This document shows, piece by piece, positions 9,849-17,602 of a DNA stretch of 38,780 bases. Origin of the DNA: an uncultured Bacteroidota bacterium (GTDB lineage Bacteria > Bacteroidota > Bacteroidia > Chitinophagales > Chitinophagaceae); the NCBI GenBank assembly GCA_903906365.1, contig CAIVKC010000054.1:1-38780 (forward strand), in the 5' to 3' direction. Numbering within the stretch: the stretch's first letter is position 1; each line of letters starts with the position of its first letter. Position numbers and translations under genes: made by a program. The notes under the pieces were generated by a model. That model saw only the letters and a list, made by a program, of their open reading frames with translations, was not told the DNA's origin and made no database searches.

Positions 9849-10223
9849 GGAAGCAAGGATGTATACGGGACTGTATCCTGCCGGTCCTCCCAGAGCAGCC
9901 CCTTCAGAAATGGTAGTTTCCCCTGCACCGCGTTTTGCAGGTGGAAAGGATGGGAGAATCCACTCGAATTGACCCACAGCCCCTGCCCCGATAGCAGCAG
10001 TTAAAATCCGGACAAAAGTGCAATATACCTTGAATAATGCCTGCATTTGGTGGCCGTAAGCCTTTCTTCGCAGGACAAACCGCCGCTGCAGCTATCCATA
10101 TCGATTGGAATTCCTATTTGCCATTTTATACATTGATTATCAATAAGTTTTAAAATTAAAACTGGCATAGTTTTAGTCCTTTATTGGAGAGGTAATTTCC
10201 TATGAAACCCCAAAAAAAGGCCT
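9849..10223. other. 375-bp stretch without a gene
   Basis: No credible coding region is visible on either strand. The first 200 bp are relatively GC-rich and the last 100 bp AT-rich, which suggests the promoter of the downstream glycosyltransferase lies near the end. A perfect 6-bp inverted repeat with a one-base centre, ATTGAT-T-ATCAAT, lies at 10132-10144, about 80 bp before the next start, and could be a regulator site. A 29-codon ORF begins at 10202 in another frame and runs into the next gene. Confidence 0.4.
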
Positions 10224-11600
10224 ATGATCAGCGTAATTATACCCGCTCTCAACGAGGAAAAAACCATTCGACAGGTTATAACCCAGGCTAAGAGAAACGA
10301 ATTGGTGACCGAAATCATCGTTGTCGATGATCAGTCCATGGACAGCACGGTGGCGGAAGCCCGCAAGGAAGGGGTCCGGATAATTACCAGCACCAGGCTG
10401 GGCAAGGGCGATTCCATGCGCGAAGGCATGATGGTAGCCAATAATGAAATACTGGTATTCCTGGATGCAGACATTCCCAATTACTCCACCGATATCATTG
10501 CCCGGCTTACCGGACCACTGATCAGCGATGAAGCTGATTTTGTAAAGTCCTATTTTGAAAGACAGGCTGGGAGAGTGACTGAGATACTGGTCAAACCAAT
10601 GCTCGAGTTTTTTTATCCGCAGCTGTCCCAGTACAGGCAGCCCCTCAGCGGGATGGTGGCAGGGAAGAAGTCCTTCTTCCAAAAAGTTGAATTTGAAAAT
10701 GATTACGGGGTCGATATTGGCCTGCTCATTGATATGCACGATGTTCGTGCGCGGATTTCCGAGGTATGCATTGGGGAAATAGAAAACGATATGCAGCCCC
10801 TGCAGGCACTGGGCAGAATGGCCCGGCAGGTGGCAGGCGCCATCTTCAAGAGGGTCCATGTCTTTGGTGCCGGAAAAACAGGCGATTCCGCTAAATACAA
10901 CCCAAAGAACCGGGAACAAATTGAATTTGCCACCCTACACCAGGATAGCCGCCCGCAAAAGCTGATCGTCTTTGATATGGACAATACCCTGCTGCGAGGC
11001 TCCTTCATACACACGGCAGCAGAAAAATTCGGTTTTAAGCAGGAGTTGGTGGATATTATAACCAGGCAAAAAAATGATTACCTGCGCACCAAAAAGATTG
11101 CCCAGTTATTGGAGGGCCGCTCCTATGGCGAAATGATCCAATTGGTGGAATCCATCCCGGTAATCGGGGATGCGGTGCATGTTATCCGGGAGCTGCAGCT
11201 GCGCGGTTATGTCTGCGGAATCATCTCTGACAGTTACCATTGCATAACCAATCACCTGAAAAATGTCCTCGGCCTGGATTTTACCCTGGGAAATGAATTG
11301 GAATTCAGGCAAAGCATTGCAACCGGCGAGGTCAAAGTGCCTTCCCAGCTGCTGAAGGATCATTTCAGTACTTGCGAACATGAACAATGCAAATCCAATA
11401 TGTTCCTTCATATTGTCAACCGCTTTGGCATACCCTTAGGTAATACAGTGGCCGTGGGTGACGGGGAAAATGATGTTTGCATGATCAAGCTGGCTGGTAC
11501 CGGAATTTCCTTTAATTCCACCAACCAGCTCATAGACCAGGTAGCGGATTTTACCCTAAGGGATCATTCCCTGCTTGGGGTCCTGGAAATCGCCCGGTAA
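10224..11600 (+). CDS. Fused glycosyltransferase (glucosyl-3-phosphoglycerate-synthase-like) and HAD-IB phosphatase
   Basis: Two catalytic domains are joined. Residues about 1-215 form a GT-A fold transferase with SVIIPALNEEKTI, VVDDQSMDST, LGKGDSMREG and a DAD metal motif at 81-83. The run FVKSYFERQAGRVTEILVKP, then QPLSGM, then NDYGVDIGLLID strongly recalls GpgS (GT81). GpgS transfers glucose from an NDP-sugar to 3-phosphoglycerate. Residues about 246-458 are a SerB-like HAD phosphatase: FDMDNTLL (Asp251 nucleophile, Asp253), GIISDSYH, and GDGENDVCMIK (Asp413, Asp417), all intact. A fused synthase/phosphatase would release glucosylglycerate or a related solute directly. The domain families and motifs are seen; the substrate is inferred. 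A polyprenyl-sugar role cannot be excluded, since a GtrA gene precedes it, but there are no membrane segments. The ATG at 10224 starts exactly at the conserved strand. Confidence 0.85.
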   Translation: MISVIIPALNEEKTIRQVITQAKRNELVTEIIVVDDQSMDSTVAEARKEGVRIITSTRLGKGDSMREGMMVANNEILVFLDADIPNYSTDIIARLTGPLISDEADFVKSYFERQAGRVTEILVKPMLEFFYPQLSQYRQPLSGMVAGKKSFFQKVEFENDYGVDIGLLIDMHDVRARISEVCIGEIENDMQPLQALGRMARQVAGAIFKRVHVFGAGKTGDSAKYNPKNREQIEFATLHQDSRPQKLIVFDMDNTLLRGSFIHTAAEKFGFKQELVDIITRQKNDYLRTKKIAQLLEGRSYGEMIQLVESIPVIGDAVHVIRELQLRGYVCGIISDSYHCITNHLKNVLGLDFTLGNELEFRQSIATGEVKVPSQLLKDHFSTCEHEQCKSNMFLHIVNRFGIPLGNTVAVGDGENDVCMIKLAGTGISFNSTNQLIDQVADFTLRDHSLLGVLEIAR

Positions 11601-11602
11601 GG

Positions 11603-11613
11603 CCCCCCCCCCC
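11603..11613. repeat. Poly-C tract of 11 bases
   Basis: An uninterrupted run of 11 C begins three bases after the stop of the glycosyltransferase/HAD gene and lies 55 bp before the next start. It is intergenic. Tracts of this length can slip during replication, and it could also be miscounted by sequencing. Confidence 0.8.
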
Positions 11614-11667
11614 TTTGAGTTTATCATGTTTTGTTTATAATGAAGAAACTTTGTTTTAAATTTCATT

Positions 11668-12690
11668 ATGAATAAACCCCTGTCCCTTGGTTTGGCATGC
11701 ATTTTTACGTTTTATGGCTGCCGGGGTCAATCCATCTTGAAGCCTGATCATGACACCACCTATTACCGGTCCTTTAAGGGATCCGTCATTGGCCGGTTCT
11801 TTTTTTCCAGAAATTATATCAAAATCCAGCTGGACCCAACCATGGGTGGCCAGTCAATGGCCTATCACGCCAATACACCGCTGAACCTCGGTCTGGGGCT
11901 AACCTACCGTTCCATTTCCGGGAGCTATTCCCGGGGTCTTAATTTCCTGAAGTCCGACCAGATCAAAGGCAAAACCAAGTCAACCGACCTTCAGCTCCAT
12001 TTATATAAGAAGAAATGGACCATAGATGCCATGGGCCAGTTCTACCGGGGGTTTTACCTCAATCCTATCGGATTGGGGGCGCCCGATAATCACTCCTATT
12101 ATATACGGCCCGATCTCAATTACCACCTGCTTGGCTTTAGGGTCTACCGGGTCCTGAATGACCGAAGGTTTTCCTATGGCGCCGGCCTGTCCCAAAACGC
12201 CTGGCAGCTTAAATCAGCAGGTTCTTTTTTGCTGGGAGCGGAATTATTCGCCTGGGGGCTGAGCGGGGATAGCGCACTTGTTCCACAGCGCGTGGATTCT
12301 TCCCTGCATAACCGGGCCATTCAAAAGCTGCTTCTCTATGAGCTGGGCCCCGGTGCCGGCTACGCCTATACGCTGGTGCTGGGCAAGCACTATTTCCTGC
12401 TGGGATCGTTCAACGCAAATATCAATATCCGCTATTCAAGGGAAACCGGAAACGACCTTGGGAAGGGAAGGCTGGATTTTTCTCCCAATATGGTGCTTCG
12501 TTTTGGTGGGGGGTATAATACCTATCGATGGGGGATCCACCTGATCTGGGTAACCAGCAGCCTGGATCAAAAAGCACCTTATTCCGGTTATGACCACCGG
12601 ATCCATACCGGCAATTACAGGCTTATTTTTGCCAGACGACTGGCTTTTAACACCCATATGAAGCAAATTATTGGCCAGGGCACCCTATAG
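11668..12690 (+). CDS. DUF4421-like outer-membrane protein
   Basis: The 340-residue protein has an N-terminal export signal ending near YGCRGQ. A cysteine at residue 18 (FYGC) makes a lipoprotein conceivable, but the context after it (RGQS) is not a typical lipobox. It then follows the DUF4421 pattern: DTTYYRSFKGSVIGRFFFSR, then NTPLNLGLGLTYRSISGSYS, and repeated amphipathic beta strands to the C-terminus (FGGGYNTYRWGIHLIWV). This suggests a small outer-membrane barrel. Members are confined largely to Bacteroidota and have no known function. It stands alone between the glycosyltransferase fusion and dnaK. The poly-C tract lies in its upstream region. Family assignment is from memory of the pattern and should be read as probable. 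Confidence 0.7.
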   Translation: MNKPLSLGLACIFTFYGCRGQSILKPDHDTTYYRSFKGSVIGRFFFSRNYIKIQLDPTMGGQSMAYHANTPLNLGLGLTYRSISGSYSRGLNFLKSDQIKGKTKSTDLQLHLYKKKWTIDAMGQFYRGFYLNPIGLGAPDNHSYYIRPDLNYHLLGFRVYRVLNDRRFSYGAGLSQNAWQLKSAGSFLLGAELFAWGLSGDSALVPQRVDSSLHNRAIQKLLLYELGPGAGYAYTLVLGKHYFLLGSFNANINIRYSRETGNDLGKGRLDFSPNMVLRFGGGYNTYRWGIHLIWVTSSLDQKAPYSGYDHRIHTGNYRLIFARRLAFNTHMKQIIGQGTL

Positions 12691-12880
12691 GGGCCGCCCG
12701 CCGGACATCTGCCAGGCCCAGAAGGGGCCCAGTACAGGCCCAATTCCCCATTTTGCCAGTAAATTCCCCCGGGAATTGCCATTCCAACTGTATGGAAGGG
12801 TCAGGTCCTGCCATTTTTTCACTTTTTGCCCAATGGCATAATGATTGACATTCCTTAGAGAACATTAAATTCATTATACA

Positions 12881-14800
12881 ATGGGAAAAATAATAGGAAT
12901 TGACCTCGGAACAACCAATAGTTGCGTGTCTGTGATGGAAGGCAACGAACCGGTAGTGATTGCCAATGATGAAGGCCGTCGTACAACCCCGTCTGTAGTA
13001 GCTTTCCTGAAAAACGGAGAACGCAAGGTGGGTGACCCGGCCAAGCGTCAGGCCATTACCAACCCGGTAAATACCATCATGTCAGTTAAGCGATTCATGG
13101 GACGGCGTTTTGACGAAGTCAGCAATGAAATCAGCCACTGGAGCTATAAAGTAGTAAAAGGTGACAATAATACTTGCCGTATTGACATTGACGGCAGGCA
13201 GTATACTCCACAGGAGATTTCTGCCATGATCCTTCAGAAAATGAAGAAAACGGCAGAAGATTACCTGGGTACCGAAGTAACGGAAGCGGTCATTACCGTA
13301 CCCGCCTACTTTAATGATGCCCAGCGCCAGGCCACCAAGGAAGCCGGTGAAATAGCCGGCCTGAACGTGCGAAGGATCGTCAATGAACCCACTGCTGCAG
13401 CACTGGCCTATGGCCTGGATAAAGCAGGCAAGGATGAAAAAATTGCTGTATTTGACCTGGGAGGTGGAACCTTTGATATTTCCATCCTGGAACTGGGTGA
13501 TGGCGTTTTTGAAGTGAAATCGACCAATGGGGATACTCACCTGGGCGGGGATGACTTTGACAAGGTGGTGATGGACTGGCTCGCTGAAGAGTTCAGGAAA
13601 GATGAAAATGTGGATTTGCGCAAGGACCCGATGGCATTACAACGCCTGAAAGAAGCAGCTGAAAAAGCCAAAGTAGAATTGTCCTCTTCCAGTGAGACAG
13701 AAATAAACCTGCCCTATGTAACGGCCATTGACGGGGTACCCAAACACCTGGTAAAAAAATTAACCAGGGCTAAATTTGAGCAGCTTTCCGACAGCCTGTT
13801 TGAAAGATGCCTCAAACCCTGCGAACAGGCTCTTAAGGATGCCGGCCTGAATGCATCCCAGATTGACGAGGTGATCCTGGTGGGCGGATCTACCCGCATA
13901 CCCAAAGTTCAGGAAATCGTCGAAAAATTCTTTGGAAGAAAGGCCAATAAAAGCGTGAATCCCGATGAGGTAGTCGCCATAGGCGCAGCCATTCAGGGTG
14001 CAGTACTCACCGGTGAGGTGAAGGACGTATTGTTGCTGGATGTTACGCCGCTTTCTTTGGGTATTGAAACCATGGGGGGTGTAATGACCCGCCTGATTGA
14101 ATCCAATACAACCATTCCAAGCAAGAAATCCGAAGTATTCTCCACCGCCAGCGATAACCAGCCGGGAGTACAAATTCATGTACTGCAGGGAGAGCGCCCC
14201 ATGGCTTCTCAAAACAAGAGCCTGGGTATGTTTAACCTGGATGGCATTCCGCCAGCCCCTAGGGGTGTTCCGCAGATTGAAGTTACCTTTGATATAGATG
14301 CCAATGGACTGTTGCATGTAACTGCAAAGGATAAGGGAACCGGTAAGGAACAGAAAATCCGCATTGAAGCCGGCAGTGGCCTCAGCAAGGAGGAAGTGGA
14401 AAAAATGAAGGCAGAAGCCAAGGCCAATGAGGCTACCGATAAACTGGCCAAGGAAAAGGTGGAAAAAATCAACCAGGCGGACAGCCTGATATTCCAGACA
14501 GAAAAACAACTCAAAGAGTTTGGAGATAAAGTTCCAGCCGATAAAAAGGCCCCCATCTATGCAGCGCTTTCCAAATTGAGGGAAGCCCACAAATCCCAGG
14601 ATATACCCGCCATCGACTCGGCTATGGAAGCGCTTAACAAAGCGTGGACAGCAGCCTCTGAGGAGATGTACAAAACCACCCAGGAAGCACCTGGCGGCCC
14701 TCAGGGTCCTGACGGACATGCCGGTGCCGCGGGCGGTCACCAGCAGGCTGGTGCGGGCAGTGAAAATGTGCAGGATGCTGAATTCGAGGAAGTAAAATAG
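12881..14800 (+). CDS. dnaK: Molecular chaperone DnaK (Hsp70)
   Basis: DnaK binds unfolded protein segments in an ATP-driven cycle with DnaJ and GrpE. The 639-residue length is standard. The nucleotide-binding domain (about 1-385) has [47 protein letters not shown] and [12 protein letters not shown]. The linker [15 protein letters not shown] leads into the substrate-binding beta domain and the helical lid. The tail is Gly/Ala-rich and ends DAEFEEVK, the EEV(D/K) type of bacterial DnaK. dnaJ and grpE are not adjacent, so dnaK is probably a single-gene unit. A perfect palindromic terminator follows 30 bp after its stop. No CIRCE element is visible in the 190 bp upstream. Codon choice looks more biased than in neighbours, as expected for a highly expressed gene. 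Confidence 0.98.
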   Translation: MGKIIGIDLGTTNSCVSVMEGNEPVVIANDEGRRTTPSVVAFLKNGERKVGDPAKRQAITNPVNTIMSVKRFMGRRFDEVSNEISHWSYKVVKGDNNTCRIDIDGRQYTPQEISAMILQKMKKTAEDYLGTEVTEAVITVPAYFNDAQRQATKEAGEIAGLNVRRIVNEPTAAALAYGLDKAGKDEKIAVFDLGGGTFDISILELGDGVFEVKSTNGDTHLGGDDFDKVVMDWLAEEFRKDENVDLRKDPMALQRLKEAAEKAKVELSSSSETEINLPYVTAIDGVPKHLVKKLTRAKFEQLSDSLFERCLKPCEQALKDAGLNASQIDEVILVGGSTRIPKVQEIVEKFFGRKANKSVNPDEVVAIGAAIQGAVLTGEVKDVLLLDVTPLSLGIETMGGVMTRLIESNTTIPSKKSEVFSTASDNQPGVQIHVLQGERPMASQNKSLGMFNLDGIPPAPRGVPQIEVTFDIDANGLLHVTAKDKGTGKEQKIRIEAGSGLSKEEVEKMKAEAKANEATDKLAKEKVEKINQADSLIFQTEKQLKEFGDKVPADKKAPIYAALSKLREAHKSQDIPAIDSAMEALNKAWTAASEEMYKTTQEAPGGPQGPDGHAGAAGGHQQAGAGSENVQDAEFEEVK

Positions 14801-14830
14801 TCCCAAGGAATATTTAAGATCAAATGATAA

Positions 14831-14866
14831 AAAAAGGCCTTTACCAATATTGGTAAAGGCCTTTTT
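14831..14866 (+). terminator. Intrinsic terminator of dnaK
   Basis: This is a perfect 36-bp palindrome: AAAAAGGCCTTTACCAAT followed by its exact complement, ending in TTTTT. As RNA it gives a long stem with a U-tail 30 bp after the dnaK stop. Because it is symmetrical it could also stop transcription coming from the other side. Confidence 0.9.
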
Positions 14867-15095
14867 ACGTTGAACGGTTTGGAAACAATTTATTTGCTAA
14901 ACCGCTGATTTACCGTTCCCCTTTGCCCATTGCCTCAACCAATTGCCTGGAGCTAACAGGCAAAAACCGACCCTTTCAAAGCCTTCCATGAGTGCCTGAT
15001 TTGCAGGTCCATTTCTTTTAATTCCTGATTTATTATTGTATTTTAGCCCACAGTACTGTTTATAAGCTATTGATTTTGAATAAATATCCTTGTGA

Positions 15096-17057
15096 ATGAT
15101 GACCACCAAAACGGTAAGCTTCTTTATTTGCCTGCTGACCTGCGCAGTCATAGCCTCCCAGGCACAGACCCTATCCGGGGTGGTAAATTCCTACTACCAG
15201 GTTACAGCCATTAATACGGGCACCAATACGGTCACCTTAAACAATACCACCGGACTGAGTCCCGGTGACAAGATCCTCCTGATCCAGATGAAAGGTGCTA
15301 CCATTGCCAATCCGGCGGGTTCCAGCACATACGGGGATATAACCGCCCTCAATAATGCGGGAAATTATGAATTCAATTTTGTGTGCACGATCAGCGGAAA
15401 TGACGTAAAGCTGCAGATACAGTTACTGAACTCCTATGATCCAACGGGAATTGTTCAGCTCGTCAGTGTGCCCGTCTATAATTCTGTTACCATCTCCGAT
15501 ACGCTGAAAAGTACCCCCTGGGACCCAGTCCAGAAAACTGGAGGAATCATAGTGCTGGAAGCCAAGGATACCATTTACCTCAATAGTGCCATTTATGCCA
15601 GTGGTCAGGGTTTCCAGGGCGGAGCGCTCATGAACTATCCAGTCCCTCCCTATGACTGTTCCTGGCTTTTCAATGTGACGGATTATTTCCTTTCCGTACC
15701 GCCTTCCCCCAGTGTTTATTATACAGGGGGTAAAAAAGGAGAGGGTATTGCCGATTATATTATCAACGAGGAATACGGCCGCGGCAAGCTTTCCAATGGG
15801 GGCGGGGGAGGTAATAACAATAATACGGGAGGTGGCGGGGGAGGCAATTATGGGGCCGGGGGTATTGGCGGTCAACGAACCATGGACGCTACTTTTGATT
15901 GCCATGGCTATAATCCGGGGGTTGGTGGCCTCAGCCTGGCCACCAGCGGGTACAGCCTGGCAAATAACAGGATTTTTTTGGGTGGCGGCGGCGGCAGCGG
16001 CCATGAAAATAACGGGGTCGGTCTTCCGGGAGGAAACGGGGGAGGAATCATAATATTGACAGCCAAGGTATTGACTGGGGCAGGCAGATCCATTCTAGCA
16101 GACGGCGTTTCCCCGGTTAATCCAGCTAACCATGACCCCCTGGTGGCCGAAGGAGACGGAGGAGGTGGAGGAGGGGCGGGAGGAACCATTATTTTGAACA
16201 CGCTGCAGGTTCTGGGAAGCATAAATGTCTCCGCCAGCGGAGCCCGGGGATCGGATGCCAGCAATGGTGTCAATGACTGCACCGGGCCGGGAGGGGGAGG
16301 CGGTGCCGGTGTCATCTGGACAGCAGGTTCCTCTGTTGCCCCAACACTGACCACCCAGGTAAGCGGTGGCGCCAATGGTGTTGTCAGCGCCAATTCAACC
16401 AAAGCGGCTTGCAGGGGGGCTTCCAATGGTGCCTTACCGGGGGCAGCCGGCTTGACGCAGGCTAATTATGCACCCCCCATCAACACAACTTACCTTTGTA
16501 ACCCACTCCCCATCGGTGACCTGGCCTATTTCAGGGGCTCCCTAAAAAACAACGGGGTCCAACTGACTTGGGGCTTATATCAAACGACCAAAATCGCCTA
16601 TTACCGGGTTGAGAGGTCTTTTGATCAGCTTAGTTATACTCCCCTTGCCACTGTGAAAAATAATGGAAATAAATCATTCAGCCTGACTGATCCGGGGCCT
16701 AAGGAAGGCACCGTTTATTACCGGCTTGTCTTGATCAATCTGGACAGTACTGCGGACTATTCAAAAATAGTGGCACTGAACTGGCCGGCGATAACCAGTT
16801 TGCAGTTTGTGGGATTACAGCCTAATCCTGTCATCAACACCCTATCGGTGAACCTGTACTCCCAAAAAAAGCAACCTGTCAATATTGTAATCTATAATTC
16901 CTACGGGCAGTTGATGCTGCAACAGGCAGGCCTTGTTTATGCCGGCTATTGTAAGATTGACATCAGATTGGACAACCTTTCATCCGGGACCTATTTTTTG
17001 AAAGTCCAAGGAAATGACTTCCAAATGGTAAAACCTTTTATAAAAGCGCAACCATAA
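15096..17057 (+). CDS. Glycine-rich secreted protein with type IX sorting domain
   Basis: The 653-residue product has a signal peptide (about 1-24, ending SQAQT). A beta-rich region has the N-terminal motif INTGTNTVTLNNTTGLSPGDKILLIQMKG split over residues 35-65. The middle section (about 230-430) holds several glycine clusters (around 234-262, 296-317, 352-366 and 398-407), alternating with short beta-type segments. A fibronectin-like segment (about 475-560, YYRVERSF, VYYRLVLIN) follows. The C-terminal domain of about 85 residues (QPNPVINTLSVN, NSYGQLMLQQ, LSSGTYFLKVQG) matches the Por/T9SS type A sorting domain, which directs export across the outer membrane and cell-surface attachment. Function is unknown; an adhesin-like or matrix role is a guess. 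It stands alone, with a 294-bp upstream gap that contains the dnaK terminator. Confidence 0.9.
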   Translation: MMTTKTVSFFICLLTCAVIASQAQTLSGVVNSYYQVTAINTGTNTVTLNNTTGLSPGDKILLIQMKGATIANPAGSSTYGDITALNNAGNYEFNFVCTISGNDVKLQIQLLNSYDPTGIVQLVSVPVYNSVTISDTLKSTPWDPVQKTGGIIVLEAKDTIYLNSAIYASGQGFQGGALMNYPVPPYDCSWLFNVTDYFLSVPPSPSVYYTGGKKGEGIADYIINEEYGRGKLSNGGGGGNNNNTGGGGGGNYGAGGIGGQRTMDATFDCHGYNPGVGGLSLATSGYSLANNRIFLGGGGGSGHENNGVGLPGGNGGGIIILTAKVLTGAGRSILADGVSPVNPANHDPLVAEGDGGGGGGAGGTIILNTLQVLGSINVSASGARGSDASNGVNDCTGPGGGGGAGVIWTAGSSVAPTLTTQVSGGANGVVSANSTKAACRGASNGALPGAAGLTQANYAPPINTTYLCNPLPIGDLAYFRGSLKNNGVQLTWGLYQTTKIAYYRVERSFDQLSYTPLATVKNNGNKSFSLTDPGPKEGTVYYRLVLINLDSTADYSKIVALNWPAITSLQFVGLQPNPVINTLSVNLYSQKKQPVNIVIYNSYGQLMLQQAGLVYAGYCKIDIRLDNLSSGTYFLKVQGNDFQMVKPFIKAQP

Positions 17058-17184
17058 ATTCCTGAATCTGACATTCAATTGGTATAAGCAGAGATACTTT
17101 ATTTTACTAGTACATGCTTATACGTTATAAATAGCCTCATTTCAATCATTAGAATTCTATTAACAATTTATTTAGACTTTACAC

Positions 17185-17215
17185 TTGCTTATATTGCAAA
17201 TATTGACTACTTTTG
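17185..17215 (+). promoter_or_regulatory. Bacteroidota-type promoter for the 66-aa gene
   Basis: TTG at 17185-17187 is followed after exactly 20 bp by TACTTTTG at 17208-17215, a full match to the TAnnTTTG -7 element. The transcript would start near 17222 and have a leader of about 125 nt. Confidence 0.65.
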
Positions 17216-17218
17216 CAT

Positions 17219-17345
17219 CTCAAATTTGAGCACAGTAAACAGATTTTCTACGGGCGACTTATGTTGACACTTTCTTTGACGATTCTTTAGTGTTTTTACC
17301 CCACATCTGCTCAAATAAATTCTATAACAAAAAAAAGGAGAAGTT
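17219..17345 (+). promoter_or_regulatory. Structured 5' leader of the 66-aa gene
   Basis: The leader opens with a perfect 12-bp palindrome CTCAAATTTGAG (17219-17230) that overlaps the expected transcription start, so it could be an operator. Its second half, ATTTGAGCA (17224-17232), is also complementary to TGCTCAAAT (17308-17316). Pairing these would bring the 5' end next to the strong AAAAGGAG ribosome-binding site at 17333-17340. No known riboswitch class is recognised. The alternative of a DNA operator versus an RNA fold cannot be decided here. Confidence 0.4.
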
Positions 17346-17546
17346 ATGAACAGTAATGTTATGCCATCTATTGTACAGATGGAATCAGATGTATTGAGAA
17401 AGCTGGTTGCGGAAGTAAGGGAAACAGTAGCCACTGATTTTAAAATGGCCCAGGCATCCAGAACCACCCGTTTTGGTGTGGTTGATTTATGGAACATTCA
17501 AAGAAAAATGAAGTCAGCAAGCAGACTTTCAAAAAGAACCATATAA
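17346..17546 (+). CDS. Conserved small protein, 66 aa, function unknown
   Basis: The product is short and basic at its end. An N-terminal helix-forming half (SIVQMESDVLRKLVAEVRET) is followed by FGVVDLWNIQRKMKSASRL and an Arg/Lys-rich C-terminus. There is no signal peptide, membrane segment or cysteine. A strong Shine-Dalgarno (AAAAGGAG, 5 nt before the ATG), a consensus promoter and a near-perfect intrinsic terminator frame the ORF. It is therefore convincingly a real, independently transcribed gene, and the strong ribosome site is unusual in this phylum. I recall FGVVDLWNIQRK-type small proteins from other Chitinophagaceae, but no function. A role in nucleic-acid or ribosome binding would suit the charge, but this is speculation. 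It converges on the MutS-like gene. Confidence 0.8.
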   Translation: MNSNVMPSIVQMESDVLRKLVAEVRETVATDFKMAQASRTTRFGVVDLWNIQRKMKSASRLSKRTI

Positions 17547-17575
17547 AGAGGTTTCATAAATCATGTTAAGGTGCA

Positions 17576-17602
17576 CCGGCAAAGTAATTTGCCGGTTTTT
17601 TT
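17576..17602 (+). terminator. Intrinsic terminator of the 66-aa gene
   Basis: CCGGCAAA pairs with TTTGCCGG around a GTAA tetraloop and is followed by seven T (17596-17602). The T-run touches the stop codon of the convergent MutS-like gene, so the two transcription units are packed end to end. Confidence 0.92.

Noticed and set aside
10202-10291. 29-codon ORF starting just before the glycosyltransferase
   Set aside because: It overlaps the next start in another frame, has no conserved features and ends quickly. At most it is a leader peptide, for which there is no evidence.
10200-10919. 239-codon open frame on the minus strand
   Set aside because: It is antisense to the glycosyltransferase domain and has no recognisable motifs.
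12691-12880. Heat-shock regulatory site (CIRCE-like or sigma-32-like) upstream of dnaK
   Set aside because: No inverted repeat of the CIRCE form and no convincing promoter match was found by eye.
13760-14806. Long open frame of 348 codons on the minus strand
   Set aside because: It lies entirely antisense to the unmistakable dnaK gene. Its composition (many Phe, Gly, His) is what antisense of a biased coding sequence gives. No start signal or family motif is visible.
15908-16426. 172-codon proline-rich frame on the minus strand
   Set aside because: The prolines are simply the antisense reading of the glycine codons in the T9SS protein.
17219-17345. Known riboswitch in the leader of the 66-aa gene
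   Set aside because: No conserved core of a familiar riboswitch class is present. Only a palindrome and a 9-bp long-range complementarity are supported.
17207-17497. 96-codon minus-strand frame over the 66-aa gene
   Set aside because: The plus strand carries promoter, ribosome site and terminator in the right order. The minus frame has none of these.
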